From: Flavobacterium plurextorum
Lineage (GTDB): Bacteria > Bacteroidota > Bacteroidia > Flavobacteriales > Flavobacteriaceae
NCBI RefSeq assembly: GCF_002217395.1
Contig: NZ_MUHD01000005.1
Location: 62,001 to 126,000, forward strand
Direction: 5' to 3'
Length of the DNA: 64,000 nt
Shown: one piece after another, positions 9,251 to 17,936 of the stretch
Layout of the letters: the number at the start of each line of letters is the position of its first letter
Numbering within the stretch: the stretch's first letter is position 1
Notes under the pieces: model-generated
Database searches by the model: none
What the model saw: the letters and a program-made list of their open reading frames with translations, nothing else
What the model was told of the DNA's origin: nothing
Position numbers and translations under genes: made by a program

Positions 9251-11671
9251 ATGATTATAAATATGATTAAGAAAGTTTGCTTTTTGGTGCTTTTCTTGAG
9301 TTCGTTAAATATGATGAGCCAGAACTTGGGTAAAGTAAGCGGGAAAGTTTCGCTAAGCGGAAAACAACCGGCAGAAGGTATTTCTGTAGTTCTAAAAGGA
9401 ACAAAATATACGGCCGTTACAAATGATAACGGACAATTCGATATTAAAAATGTTAAGCCAGGTTCGTACATTATAAGTGTTAGAGCAGTTGGGATTCATG
9501 CAGTAGAAAATGAGATTGAGGTTTATTCAAACCAGACTACAACTAAAAACTTTTCACTTTCAGAAAGTCAAGAAGATCTTGAAGAAGTTGTAATTACAAA
9601 AAACAAATACAAGCAGGACAAACCTTCTTTGTCATTGCGTCTTCAAACGCCTGTTTTAGAGATTCCGCAGAACATTCAAATTGTAAGCGCACAGACTTTA
9701 AAAGATCAGCAGATTGTGAGTATGAGCGATGGAGTAATTCGTAATGTGAGTGGTGCTGTACGTTTAGAGCATTGGGGAGATATGTATACAAATATTACAA
9801 TGCGTGGTTCACAAATTCAGGCTTTTCGTAATGGTTTTAATGTAGTTTCTTCTTTTTGGGGACCATTAACGGAAGATATGAGTTTTGTAGATCATATTGA
9901 GTTTGTAAAAGGGCCTGCAGGATTTATGCTTTCGAGCGGTGATCCAAGCGGACTATATAATGTGGTGACTAAAAAGCCAACGGGAATTACAAAAGGGGAA
10001 GCGACTGTAATGGCAGGAAGCTATGATTTTTACAGAGCAAGTATAGATCTTGACGGGAAATTGGATAAAAAAGGCAAATTATTATACCGTTTTAATGGTG
10101 CTGCACAGAAAAAAGGTTCACATCGTCCTTTCGAACATAATGATCGTTATGTAATTGCGCCAGTTATTTCATATCAAATTGATGATAAAACAAAAATTAC
10201 AGCGGAGTATAATTTTCAATATGCAAATATGACTGAGGTAGGTTCTTTTTATGTATTTGGACCTGAATCTGACGGATATGCAACATTACCAGTTGGTTTT
10301 ACAATGACACAGCCTGGTTTGCCAGATACTAATATTCAAGATCACAGCGGCTATTTAATGTTTGAACATAAATTTGACGATAAATGGAAACTTACTGCGC
10401 AAACTTCCTATTTTAAATATATTCAGCAAGGATATAGTTCTTGGCCGGGAGTAGTTGGTCCGGGTAATGTAGATAGAAATTTTGACGGTGTTTCTGAAGG
10501 AACTCTTGCAAAAGGAGAAATTATTAGAAATGTTGGTATTTGGGATGCTGAAAGTAATATGTATTTAGGACAAATATTTGTTAACGGAAAATTCAATACA
10601 GGTTCTGTATCGCATAAAGTATTAGGTGGAGTTGATTTAGGTAACAAAGATTATATGGCAGATTGGGGACAATCGCATGATCTTGATACTGTTGATAAAC
10701 CTTTTAATGTTTATAATCCAGATTACGGAACTCCATCTAATGGTTTTCCTGAGTTTGATCATAAAACACCTTTAAGCCAAAGAGCAGGCGGACTAATGAG
10801 TTCTAAATATGCTGCTGGTTATATTCAAGATGAACTTGGTTTTTTTGAAAATAAACTGAGATTAACACTTGCTGCAAGATATACTTGGTTAAGTCAATCA
10901 AGCTGGGGATCTACACAAGAAGACAGTCATATTACACCTCGTGTAGGACTTAGTTATTCTATTACTGAAAATTTAGCGGTTTATGGTTTATATGATCAGG
11001 CTTTTACACCGCAATCGGGTGTTATTAAAAGCGGAGAAAGTGTAAAACCACTTACAGGAAACAATGTTGAGTTTGGTATTAAGAAAGACTGGTTTGATGG
11101 TTCTTGGAGTACAACATTGGCAGCATACAGTATTTTAAAGAAAAACGAATTAACATCAGATCCTGCAAATACTCCGGGACAGCAGTTTAGTCTTGTTTTA
11201 GGTGAAAAAAGAGCACAAGGTGTCGAGTTTGATTTGAGAGGAAAAATCTTTGATGGTCTTAATTTAATTGCAAATTATGCGTTTACAGAATCGGTTGTAT
11301 TAGAGTCTAATGTTTCTACTATTAAAGAAGGTTCTATTGTTCCTGGTTATGCAAAACATACTGCAAATGCTTGGTTAAATTACAGTATTCAAAACGGAAC
11401 TTTTAAAGGTCTTGGAGCGTCTATAGGCGGAACTTATCTTGCAGGACGTTTGACAGATACTTGGAGTGTAGGACTTGAAAAACTTCCTAACTATTTTAAA
11501 CTTGATGGAGGTTTATCTTATGACACTAGAAAGTTTAAGGTTACGGCAAACGTATTTAATATCTTGAACAAATACCTTTACAGCGGTTCGTACTATTCAT
11601 ATCTATCAGCTTATTACTGGCAGACAGAACAGCCAATTAATTTTAGAGTTGGTGTAACATACAAGTTTTAA
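9251..11671 (+). CDS. TonB-dependent siderophore receptor with carboxypeptidase-like domain
   Basis: An 806-residue outer-membrane receptor. It has a signal peptide (residues 1-24), a CarboxypepD_reg-like beta-sandwich (about 28-112, GKVSGKVSLSGKQPAEGISV), a plug (IEFVKGPAGFMLSSGDPSGL and YNVVTKKPTG) and a barrel ending VGVTYKF. It belongs to the TonB-siderophore type, as does the 1241-3529 protein, but unlike that one it keeps the N-terminal extra domain. The start may instead be the ATG at 9263 (MIKKVCFLV), which gives a more typical signal peptide. It is monocistronic: a consensus promoter precedes it and a strong terminator follows at 11698. Ferric siderophore import is likely; the exact ligand is unknown. 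Confidence 0.9.
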   Translation: MIINMIKKVCFLVLFLSSLNMMSQNLGKVSGKVSLSGKQPAEGISVVLKGTKYTAVTNDNGQFDIKNVKPGSYIISVRAVGIHAVENEIEVYSNQTTTKNFSLSESQEDLEEVVITKNKYKQDKPSLSLRLQTPVLEIPQNIQIVSAQTLKDQQIVSMSDGVIRNVSGAVRLEHWGDMYTNITMRGSQIQAFRNGFNVVSSFWGPLTEDMSFVDHIEFVKGPAGFMLSSGDPSGLYNVVTKKPTGITKGEATVMAGSYDFYRASIDLDGKLDKKGKLLYRFNGAAQKKGSHRPFEHNDRYVIAPVISYQIDDKTKITAEYNFQYANMTEVGSFYVFGPESDGYATLPVGFTMTQPGLPDTNIQDHSGYLMFEHKFDDKWKLTAQTSYFKYIQQGYSSWPGVVGPGNVDRNFDGVSEGTLAKGEIIRNVGIWDAESNMYLGQIFVNGKFNTGSVSHKVLGGVDLGNKDYMADWGQSHDLDTVDKPFNVYNPDYGTPSNGFPEFDHKTPLSQRAGGLMSSKYAAGYIQDELGFFENKLRLTLAARYTWLSQSSWGSTQEDSHITPRVGLSYSITENLAVYGLYDQAFTPQSGVIKSGESVKPLTGNNVEFGIKKDWFDGSWSTTLAAYSILKKNELTSDPANTPGQQFSLVLGEKRAQGVEFDLRGKIFDGLNLIANYAFTESVVLESNVSTIKEGSIVPGYAKHTANAWLNYSIQNGTFKGLGASIGGTYLAGRLTDTWSVGLEKLPNYFKLDGGLSYDTRKFKVTANVFNILNKYLYSGSYYSYLSAYYWQTEQPINFRVGVTYKF

Positions 11672-11697
11672 GTAAAATCGTAGAATTGTTATAAATG

Positions 11698-11735
11698 AAA
11701 AAGCATCCGTCAGTTTTGGCGGATGCTTTTTTTGT
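11698..11735 (+). terminator. Rho-independent terminator after the siderophore receptor
   Basis: A 12-bp perfect stem (aaaaagcatccg / cggatgcttttt) with a 10-nt loop, followed by a T-run. Confidence 0.9.
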
Positions 11736-11920
11736 TTATAGTTTATTGTTGTGAAAGGTTTGCCTAAGGGGATGCTGCGATAAAGAAACTTTAGCCAGGG
11801 ATTAAGAGGATTTTTTAATCTGTATCAAAAATAGCTTTCACAGAGATTTACAGAGATTAAAGCAGATCTCCTCAGATTGTATTATTTACAAGATCAAAAA
11901 TAAATCTGCTTAATCTGCAA

Positions 11921-11938
11921 TCCCGATAGCTATCGGGA
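11921..11938. repeat. 18-bp perfect palindrome tcccgatagctatcggga
   Basis: A perfect palindrome, repeated with one base change at 11969-11986. It lies between convergent genes and is probably part of an interspersed extragenic repeat family. Confidence 0.75.
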
Positions 11939-11968
11939 GCGTAAAAACAATCCTTTTTACTCTTTTTA

Positions 11969-11986
11969 TCCCGATAGCTATTGGGA
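11969..11986. repeat. Second copy of the 18-bp palindrome (one mismatch)
   Basis: tcccgatagctattggga differs by one base from the copy at 11921 and is 48 bp away. Both are just downstream of the luciferase-like oxidoreductase gene. Confidence 0.7.
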
Positions 11987-12000
11987 GCGGTGAAAAAAAA

Positions 12001-13026
12001 CTATCCTTTATGTATTAAAGGAATAAGTTTTGTACCAATAAGTTCTATGGCATTCATTAGCTGAGAATGTGTTAATCCTGCATTATCCATTTGAAAAGTA
12101 AATCTCGAAATTCCACCAAGTGCTTCGCTGTGACGCAGAATTTTTTCGGCAGCTCTTTCAGGACTTCCTACAATTAAAACGCCCAGATCATCAATCAAAC
12201 CATCAAATTTGTCTTTTGTTACTGGAGGCCAGCCGCGTTCTCTTCCTAATTTTGTCCAAAGTTCTGAATATCCAGGATAATATTCTTCGATTGCTTTTTG
12301 GGTTGTATTCGAAACATAACCAGGAGAGTGTAAACCTACTTTTAGCTCATGTGGTTTAAAACCTGCTGCTTTTCCAGCTTCACGATATAAGTCTATTAAC
12401 GGACGAAAACGATGTGTTTGTCCTCCAATTACGGCAGCCATCAAAGGCAATCCCAAACTTCCTGCTCTGACAAATGATTCAGGAGTTCCGCCAACGCCCA
12501 GCCAAACAGGAAGTTTTTCCTGTAATGCTCTAGGATAAATTGGCAGATTATTTATTGCTGGACGAAATTTTCCGCTCCAGTTTATAAATTCATTATCTCT
12601 AATTTGTAAAAGCAAGTCAAGTTTTTCCTGAAAAAGAGCATCATAATCGTTAAGATTATATCCAAAAAGGGGATAAGCTTCAATCGAAGATCCGCGGCCT
12701 ACAACAATTTCAGCCCTTCCTTTAGAGATCAAATCAAGTGTTGCAAAACTTTGATACACACGCACAGGATCAGCAGCACTCAAAACAGAAACGGCACTTG
12801 CCAGTCTGATGTTTTTTGTTCTCGCTGCAGCGGCACTTAAAATAACAACTGTAGCTGAGTCAAGAAACTCTTTTTTATGATGTTCTCCAATTCCGAAAAC
12901 GTCCAATCCAACCTGATCTGCAAATTCAATTCTTTGCAGCAGTTGTTCCATTGCATCAACACTGCTTAAAGTGTTGTTGTCGCCATACATTGCCGAAGCA
13001 AAACTGTCAATTCCTATTTCTATCAT
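12001..13026 (-). CDS. LLM class flavin-dependent oxidoreductase (luciferase-like)
   Basis: From the preferred start at 13026 (MIEIGIDSFA) the product is 341 residues; an in-frame ATG at 13065 would add 13 residues with no family counterpart. It has the TIM-barrel features of bacterial luciferase-like monooxygenases: GIGEHHKKEFLDSATVVIL near the N-terminus, IRLASAVSVLSAADPVRVYQ, a VVGRGSS phosphate-binding loop, and GTPESFVRAGSLGLPL. Such enzymes use FMNH2 (rarely F420) to oxidise small organics. Substrate unknown. It is divergent from a small gene at 13186, and the shared region holds possible MocR operator sites. Confidence 0.85.
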   Translation of the reverse strand: MIEIGIDSFASAMYGDNNTLSSVDAMEQLLQRIEFADQVGLDVFGIGEHHKKEFLDSATVVILSAAAARTKNIRLASAVSVLSAADPVRVYQSFATLDLISKGRAEIVVGRGSSIEAYPLFGYNLNDYDALFQEKLDLLLQIRDNEFINWSGKFRPAINNLPIYPRALQEKLPVWLGVGGTPESFVRAGSLGLPLMAAVIGGQTHRFRPLIDLYREAGKAAGFKPHELKVGLHSPGYVSNTTQKAIEEYYPGYSELWTKLGRERGWPPVTKDKFDGLIDDLGVLIVGSPERAAEKILRHSEALGGISRFTFQMDNAGLTHSQLMNAIELIGTKLIPLIHKG

Positions 13027-13099
13027 AATAGTAAAGATATTAAATTTATTTTTTTCTCCTCTCAAAAAAAGCGATTTTAAGATTGTTGATATTAGTCAA

Positions 13100-13138
13100 C
13101 TGTACCTGTAAAATAATTGTTTTTTGTATCTGTATCTA
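13100..13138. promoter_or_regulatory. Possible MocR operator half-sites in the divergent region
   Basis: ctgtacctgtaaa (13100-13112) and gtatctgtatct (about 13127-13138) are reverse-complement matches to the tacagg(g)tacagat elements just upstream of the MocR gene (13582-13630). MocR-type regulators often bind spaced direct repeats. This is pattern matching by eye. Confidence 0.35.
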
Positions 13139-13185
13139 ATCTGTTTTGCCCGCTAATTTTGCTTTGAAACTAAATAACTATAGAA

Positions 13186-13578
13186 ATGAAAACCACTAAA
13201 ACAGCCAGCATTCAGTTTAATGAAGTTAATGTATCATCATTAAAATCTGTTGTAAATATGTGCCAGAATAAAAGCGCTGTGAATAGTAATTCTAAAGACA
13301 GATCATCATATTTAATAAATAATTTAGGGCTTCCATTAAGTGTTGCTTCTTTTGAGAATCGAGTTATTGGATATGCTTTTGTTACCATTAATAATGCTGA
13401 AGAACCTGAAATTAATTCGTATTGGGAAAAAGAATTTTACAGTATTGAAGCGGAGCAGAATTTGAAATCTCATGCAGAAACGATTTTTCATTCAACTTTT
13501 AAAGATATAGAAACGCGTTCCATTAAAATTCAGAATGCAGCTGAGAAACTATCCAATTGGTTAAGTGTTTGCAATTAA
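13186..13578 (+). CDS. Hypothetical protein, possible GNAT-like fragment
   Basis: A 130-residue soluble protein of unknown function, ending 63 bp before the MocR gene on the same strand. The segment SVASFENRVIGYAFVTINN looks like the central strands of a GNAT acetyltransferase, but no acetyl-CoA loop (Q/RxxGxG/A) is visible and the family assignment is weak. A TAATTTTG -7 box lies at 13154-13161, 24 bp before the start codon, without a well-spaced -33 TTG. Its position between MocR-like repeats suggests it is a target of that regulator. Confidence 0.6.
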   Translation: MKTTKTASIQFNEVNVSSLKSVVNMCQNKSAVNSNSKDRSSYLINNLGLPLSVASFENRVIGYAFVTINNAEEPEINSYWEKEFYSIEAEQNLKSHAETIFHSTFKDIETRSIKIQNAAEKLSNWLSVCN

Positions 13579-13581
13579 TTT

Positions 13582-13630
13582 TACAAGGGTTACAGATTTA
13601 ATTTTTATATTTTTACAGGGTACAGATTAA
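13582..13630. promoter_or_regulatory. Direct repeats upstream of the MocR-type regulator
   Basis: Two near-direct repeats, ttacaagggttacagattta (13581-13600) and ttttacagggtacagattaa (13611-13630), are spaced 30 bp apart (about three helical turns). They lie immediately upstream of the regulator's start codon at 13642, fitting auto-regulation. Confidence 0.45.
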
Positions 13631-13641
13631 GAAGTGAAAAG

Positions 13642-15057
13642 ATGGCAAAAGAAGTTTTATATCTAAAAATTGCAAATATAATAGAAGAGCAGATATTCTC
13701 TGAAACTCTAAAAATTGGAGACAAACTTCCGTCAATTCGTGCTTTGCAAAAGTTGCACGATGTAAGTTTAAATACAATAAAACAAGCATTTTTAGAGCTC
13801 GAAAGTAAATCGTTGATCGAATCTCGACCAAAATCTGGATTTTACATAAGTAAAACTTCAAATAGAAAGTTGGCAATTCCTTCAATGAATAAATTAAAAC
13901 TATCTGAAAATCAAGCTGCGCCAGAAGATTTGATTACTAAGGTTTTTGATACGCTGAAGGATAAAAGTATCAGCAGATTTTCATTAGGAGTTCCTGATGA
14001 AAGTCTGCTTCCAATTGCAAAACTGAACAAAGGAATTCTTAAAGCGGCACGTAATTGGGCAGAAAGCGGCACAAGTTATGAGCCAGTTCAAGGAAACGCT
14101 GACTTGAGACGAAATATAGCAAAATGGTCGCTTATATTAGATGGGAAGTTATCTGAGGATGATTTTGTAATTACTTCAGGAGCTATGAATGCTATTTATA
14201 ATTGTTTAATGGCAGTTGCCAAAAGAGGTGATACTATTGCAATTGAAAGTCCTGTTTATTTTGGAATTATTCAAGTTGCCCAAACTTTGGGACTTAATAT
14301 TATTGAGCTTCCTACTCATCCAGTTACAGGTGTCGACTTAGAAGCGTTGAAAAAAGTGATTCATAAAATTGATGTCTGCTGTTTTATGAGTAATTTCAGC
14401 AATCCGCTTGGAAGTTTGATGCCGGATGAAAGCAAAATCGAATTGGTAAAAATGCTCACACATCATAATATTCCACTTATAGAAGATGATTTGTATGGCA
14501 ATCTTTTCTTTGGGAGATCAAGACCAAAACCTTGCAAATATTATGACGAAGCTGGTATTGTAATGTGGTGCGGTTCTGTTTCTAAAACTTTGGCTCCAGG
14601 ATTTAGAGTAGGCTGGGTTGCTCCAGGAAAGTTTAAAGACCAGATAATCAGAGAAAAATTAGTACAGACTATTTGTCAGCCTTCATTGTATCAAGAAGTA
14701 ATTGCTGATTTTTTAGAACACGGCAGATACGATCATCATTTAAGAAATTTTAGAAATACATTATATACTAATTCACTTCATTTTCAACGAACTATCGAGG
14801 ATTGTTTCCCCGAAAACACAAAGATTTCGCAGCCGCAGGGAGGCTCTTTTCTTTGGCTTGAATTAGACAAAAGTATTGATACAGCAGTACTTTTTGATAC
14901 GGCTGTAAAACAAAAAATAGGTTTTGCACCAGGCAGAGTTTTTACACAGCATGATCAATACAATAATTGTATGAGGCTTAATTTTGCTGTTGAATGGAAT
15001 GAAAAAACCGAATTTGACTTAAAACGATTAGGTCAGTTAATAAAGAATACGATTTAA
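13642..15057 (+). CDS. MocR/PdxR-type regulator: GntR HTH fused to aminotransferase
   Basis: A 471-residue fusion. Residues 1-70 form a GntR winged helix (GDKLPSIRALQKLHDVSLNT). Residues about 100-470 form a fold-type I aminotransferase domain. The PLP lysine is K315 in GSVSKTLAPGFRVGW, with the family's NPLG (254-257), EDDLYG (281-286) and R322. All key PLP residues are present, so the domain can bind PLP as sensor or may keep catalysis. Members regulate PLP synthesis, amino acid or GABA metabolism and transport. Here it sits next to a small unknown gene, a flavin oxidoreductase and a TauE/SafE exporter, so the target set is not obvious. Confidence 0.9.
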   Translation: MAKEVLYLKIANIIEEQIFSETLKIGDKLPSIRALQKLHDVSLNTIKQAFLELESKSLIESRPKSGFYISKTSNRKLAIPSMNKLKLSENQAAPEDLITKVFDTLKDKSISRFSLGVPDESLLPIAKLNKGILKAARNWAESGTSYEPVQGNADLRRNIAKWSLILDGKLSEDDFVITSGAMNAIYNCLMAVAKRGDTIAIESPVYFGIIQVAQTLGLNIIELPTHPVTGVDLEALKKVIHKIDVCCFMSNFSNPLGSLMPDESKIELVKMLTHHNIPLIEDDLYGNLFFGRSRPKPCKYYDEAGIVMWCGSVSKTLAPGFRVGWVAPGKFKDQIIREKLVQTICQPSLYQEVIADFLEHGRYDHHLRNFRNTLYTNSLHFQRTIEDCFPENTKISQPQGGSFLWLELDKSIDTAVLFDTAVKQKIGFAPGRVFTQHDQYNNCMRLNFAVEWNEKTEFDLKRLGQLIKNTI

Positions 15058-15093
15058 GTTTTTTATTTCAAGTAAACGTTCAATTGTTTCAAA

Positions 15094-15510
15094 TTAGTGA
15101 GAAAATCCAAAAGAAATACTGGTTATAATAATCAGAATAACGATTAACGTAATCACGACATACAAATAATCTTTTTCAAGGAAGAACGAAAACAGAGAGA
15201 ATATAACCCTTAAAACTGGTGTCAAGAAGAGTAAAATGATTCCAAAATAAATTAGATACTCGCCGTTACCTTGAATTACGCCGTGATAAACAGTCGCAAT
15301 TACTTCAAAGATATTTCGGTCATTTTCTTTAAAAACCGAATAATCTTCAATGTCGCTTCCGTGATGCATTAAATAAACGATACCTCCAATAAAAGCTACC
15401 GATAGAGAAATCCAAACGCCATAACGCAGTAAATTACCAATAATGGTTTGAAAATCTTTTTCTCCAAATTTTTCGTGCTGCATAACTTTAGATTTTTCCA
15501 TTAAGTCCAT
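15094..15510 (-). CDS. DUF1634 domain membrane protein
   Basis: A 138-residue membrane protein with three hydrophobic segments (about residues 30-48, 80-105 and 113-135). Its coding start overlaps the end of the upstream TauE/SafE gene by 23 bp; an internal ATG at codon 4 would reduce the overlap. DUF1634 proteins are regularly encoded beside TauE/SafE permeases and are thought to be a second subunit. Function beyond that pairing is unknown. Confidence 0.8.
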   Translation of the reverse strand: MDLMEKSKVMQHEKFGEKDFQTIIGNLLRYGVWISLSVAFIGGIVYLMHHGSDIEDYSVFKENDRNIFEVIATVYHGVIQGNGEYLIYFGIILLFLTPVLRVIFSLFSFFLEKDYLYVVITLIVILIIITSISFGFSH

Positions 15511-16324
15511 TATATATCATATTAATTGCGAGAACAAAGATCAAGCAGGCAAAAAAGATTCGTAGTTTTTTAGGGTTTGTTCTAACCAAAATTTTAGCGC
15601 CCGCCATAGCGCCAAACAATACACCAATAACAACCGGCATACATATTCCGGGTTCAATATATCCTTTTTGAATATAAATTACCGAACTCGCCATTGCCGT
15701 AACACCCATCATAAAGTTACTTGTTGTAGTTGAAACCTTAAACGGAATACGCATAATATTATCCATTGCAATTACTTTAAAAGCACCAGAACCTATTCCG
15801 AGTAAACCAGACATCATTCCGGCAAGTCCCATCATGCTAAAACCTCCAATAACATTTTTTGTTCCGTAATGAACAACTTCTCCGTTATGAGTGGGATAAG
15901 TTCCTTCCAGTTTTAGTTTTTTAGCCAAAGGGCTTGATTCTAAAACAATATGTTCTTCTTTTTTTCTAAGAGAATTTATTGCCGAAAAAATCAATGTAAG
16001 TCCAAATAAAACAGCAATGAAAGAAGTAGGAGCAATTGCCGAAAGTAAAGCGCCTCCAACGGCACCAATAGTAGTTGCGATTTCAAGAAAAATCCCAAGT
16101 CGCATATTTGTAATTCCTTCTTTTACATAAGCCGCCGCAGAGCCTGAAGAAGTTGCAATTACCGAAACTAAAGCAGCTCCAATTGCATAATGTATATCAA
16201 CACCAAGTATAATAGTTAATAGTGGAATAATAATTATACCGCCGCCCAATCCTGACAATGAACCAATAAAACCAGCCATAAAAGCGCCAAGAAGCATAAT
16301 CAGGGTAAATGTAAGTACTGTCAT
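15488..16324 (-). CDS. TauE/SafE family sulfite exporter-like permease
   Basis: A 278-residue membrane protein with about eight hydrophobic segments. Two Gly-rich repeats, GFIGSLSGLGGGIIIIPLL near the N-terminus and MMSGLLGIGSGAFKVIAMD in the middle, are the hallmark inverted-repeat motifs of this family, formerly DUF81. Members export sulfite, sulfoacetate or other organic anions. It is translationally coupled to a DUF1634 protein downstream. There is no neighbouring sulfur gene that would fix the substrate. Confidence 0.88.
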   Translation of the reverse strand: MTVLTFTLIMLLGAFMAGFIGSLSGLGGGIIIIPLLTIILGVDIHYAIGAALVSVIATSSGSAAAYVKEGITNMRLGIFLEIATTIGAVGGALLSAIAPTSFIAVLFGLTLIFSAINSLRKKEEHIVLESSPLAKKLKLEGTYPTHNGEVVHYGTKNVIGGFSMMGLAGMMSGLLGIGSGAFKVIAMDNIMRIPFKVSTTTSNFMMGVTAMASSVIYIQKGYIEPGICMPVVIGVLFGAMAGAKILVRTNPKKLRIFFACLIFVLAINMIYNGLNGKI

Positions 16325-16526
16325 TAAGATATGTTTTGTTTGTGGCTAATTTACGAATACATATCAGTTCCTGAAAAAATAAGAGGCTTAAAAACGCCTT
16401 AAAAAAGTTTTTATTTTATGATTTAATGTTTAAGGATATTGCTTGGAAATCCTTTTTTATATAAGATGCAGCGTTGTAATAATTAAATTAAGATTACTTT
16501 TTAGTAACAATGTTTTGTAAGGTAAT

Positions 16527-16558
16527 TTGTCGTTAAAAATATAAAAAATGTATATTTG
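16527..16558 (+). promoter_or_regulatory. Promoter of the small membrane peptide/CPBP pair
   Basis: TTG (-33, 16527-16529), a 21-bp spacer and TATATTTG (-7, 16551-16558) match the Bacteroidota consensus. The start codon of the small peptide follows 39 bp after the -7 box. Confidence 0.65.
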
Positions 16559-16596
16559 AGTTTAAAATTTGATATTTTATAAAAAAAAAACACTTT

Positions 16597-16746
16597 ATGG
16601 AACAACAGAATATATTTGAAAAAATTTTTCTAGGTAAAGAATATAAAAAAGCACTAATTATAGTATATGCTTCATTGTTTTTGATCTTTTGTTTTTACTT
16701 TTTAGGAGAAATATTAGGTAAGGCTTTATTTTATATAAGCCATTAA
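16597..16746 (+). CDS. 49-residue single-helix membrane peptide
   Basis: This short ORF starts MEQQNIFEKIFLGKEYKKAL, followed by one hydrophobic helix (about residues 21-38) and a short tail ending YISH. A clear promoter lies upstream and a CPBP protease gene follows 77 bp downstream. Downstream of the stop, another frame reads EDSIQSNQEAEAAKNK before a stop at about 16817, which looks like a coding tail separated by frame changes, so the gene may be a remnant of a longer one. Function unknown; bacteriocin-like or immunity peptides next to CPBP proteases are one model. Confidence 0.55.
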   Translation: MEQQNIFEKIFLGKEYKKALIIVYASLFLIFCFYFLGEILGKALFYISH

Positions 16747-16823
16747 ATTAGACTTTAAGGAAGGCTGAGGATTCTATTCAAAGCAATCAAGAAGCAGAAG
16801 CTGCTAAAAATAAGTAAAAAAGA

Positions 16824-17447
16824 ATGAATTGTTTTTTAACAGTATTCCAAAAGAAAAATAGTATTTACATTCTGAAGTATGTGCTGCTTTGTACTGTCAT
16901 TGTTCTTATTATCGAAGGCATGAAAGTTTTGCTTGATTTTGAAGAGGTGATAAGTAATAAATTAGAAGAAAGTTTCTTTAATAACTTAATTTGGAGTTGC
17001 TTTGGAGCTGTTTTTTTTTCTCCATTAGTAGAAGAGACAGCATTTAGATTGTCGCTAAGAAGGAATGTGTATTTTCCAGCTAGTATTATTATATGTCTTG
17101 TTTTTCTTTTATCGTCAACTTATATTTATACTCAAGTCAGTTGTATATTGTTTATCCTGTTAATTTTGGTTAATCAGTATAAAAAGAATTTCTCTCATAA
17201 ATTAATTGAAATTTCACTTATTTGCTTTTCAGTTATAAGTTTTGTCTTGATACATTTTGATAATTATGACAAAAGAGAATTACATAGTTTAAATCCGTTT
17301 GAAATAGTATTGTTATTTATGCCTCAATTTATACTCTGCATTATATTAACAAAAGTTAGACTAGAAACGTGCTTTATTAATTCTTTAATTATTCACTCTT
17401 TGTACAATTTAATTATTTTAACATTCGCATTAATATTTAACTATTGA
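16824..17447 (+). CDS. CPBP family intramembrane metalloprotease
   Basis: A 207-residue membrane protein with about six hydrophobic segments. It carries the CPBP/Abi motif EExxR (E70, E71, R75 in VEETAFRLSL), followed by the family's later His motifs (VLIHFDNY and NSLIIHSLYNL). Members include eukaryotic Rce1, which cuts prenylated proteins, and bacterial bacteriocin-processing or immunity proteins. It appears co-transcribed with the 49-residue membrane peptide upstream, which could be its substrate. AT content is higher than that of its neighbours, compatible with transfer. Confidence 0.8.
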   Translation: MNCFLTVFQKKNSIYILKYVLLCTVIVLIIEGMKVLLDFEEVISNKLEESFFNNLIWSCFGAVFFSPLVEETAFRLSLRRNVYFPASIIICLVFLLSSTYIYTQVSCILFILLILVNQYKKNFSHKLIEISLICFSVISFVLIHFDNYDKRELHSLNPFEIVLLFMPQFILCIILTKVRLETCFINSLIIHSLYNLIILTFALIFNY

Positions 17448-17490
17448 AAAAATATTGCTAATACAAAAGAATTTAATCTAGTATAGTACA

Positions 17491-17925
17491 TCAAATCCTA
17501 TTATCAACCGCAAAAGTGGTTTTGGCAATTGTTGAGAGTAGTAAAGCTGCAGCCGCACTGGTAAAAACAGAATAATCAAATGGTGCTTTTATCGAAACAG
17601 AACCAGCCATTGCGAGAGCAAAAAGAAGCATTAAAACCGCAGTGCCAAAAGCTGCAATTCTAGTTTTAAATCCGCTGAGCAATAATACGGCAAGCAGAAT
17701 TTCAAAAAATGTGGCTGCGGCACCTAATATTTCTGCCGTAGATTTACTTGCCCACGTGTTAAGAGACTGCGTATAGATGACAAAATTTTCCCAGTTTCCC
17801 CACGCAACTGCGTTAGATCCTGGTGCGCCCCAAAGTCCAAATCGATCTGCTACTGCCGAAAGCATTGTAATTCCTAAAACTATTCTTAATACTAATCCTG
17901 CATCTGCTGTCGATATGTTTCTCAT
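17491..17925 (-). CDS. DoxX-family membrane protein
   Basis: A 144-residue protein with four hydrophobic helices. The start (ADAGLVLRIVLGITMLSAVADRFGLWG) and the later AEILGAAATFFEILLAVLLLSGF fit the DoxX fold. It lies 11 bp downstream of a GNAT gene on the same strand. DoxX proteins are linked to quinone or redox functions, but the precise role is not known. Confidence 0.75.
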   Translation of the reverse strand: MRNISTADAGLVLRIVLGITMLSAVADRFGLWGAPGSNAVAWGNWENFVIYTQSLNTWASKSTAEILGAAATFFEILLAVLLLSGFKTRIAAFGTAVLMLLFALAMAGSVSIKAPFDYSVFTSAAAALLLSTIAKTTFAVDNRI

Positions 17926-17936
17926 CTATTTTTATT

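Larger units (their letters stand above)
11672..12000. other. 329-bp intergenic region with terminator and repeat fragments
   Basis: It holds the terminator at 11698 and then low-complexity, repeated phrases (acagagatttacagagatt, aaatctgcttaatctgc). Two near-identical 18-bp palindromes follow at 11921 and 11969. No gene is visible. Confidence 0.6.

Noticed and set aside
13027..13065. Upstream ATG extension of the luciferase-like oxidoreductase
   Set aside because: The extra 13 residues have no family match, and the ATG at 13026 starts exactly at the conserved first strand.
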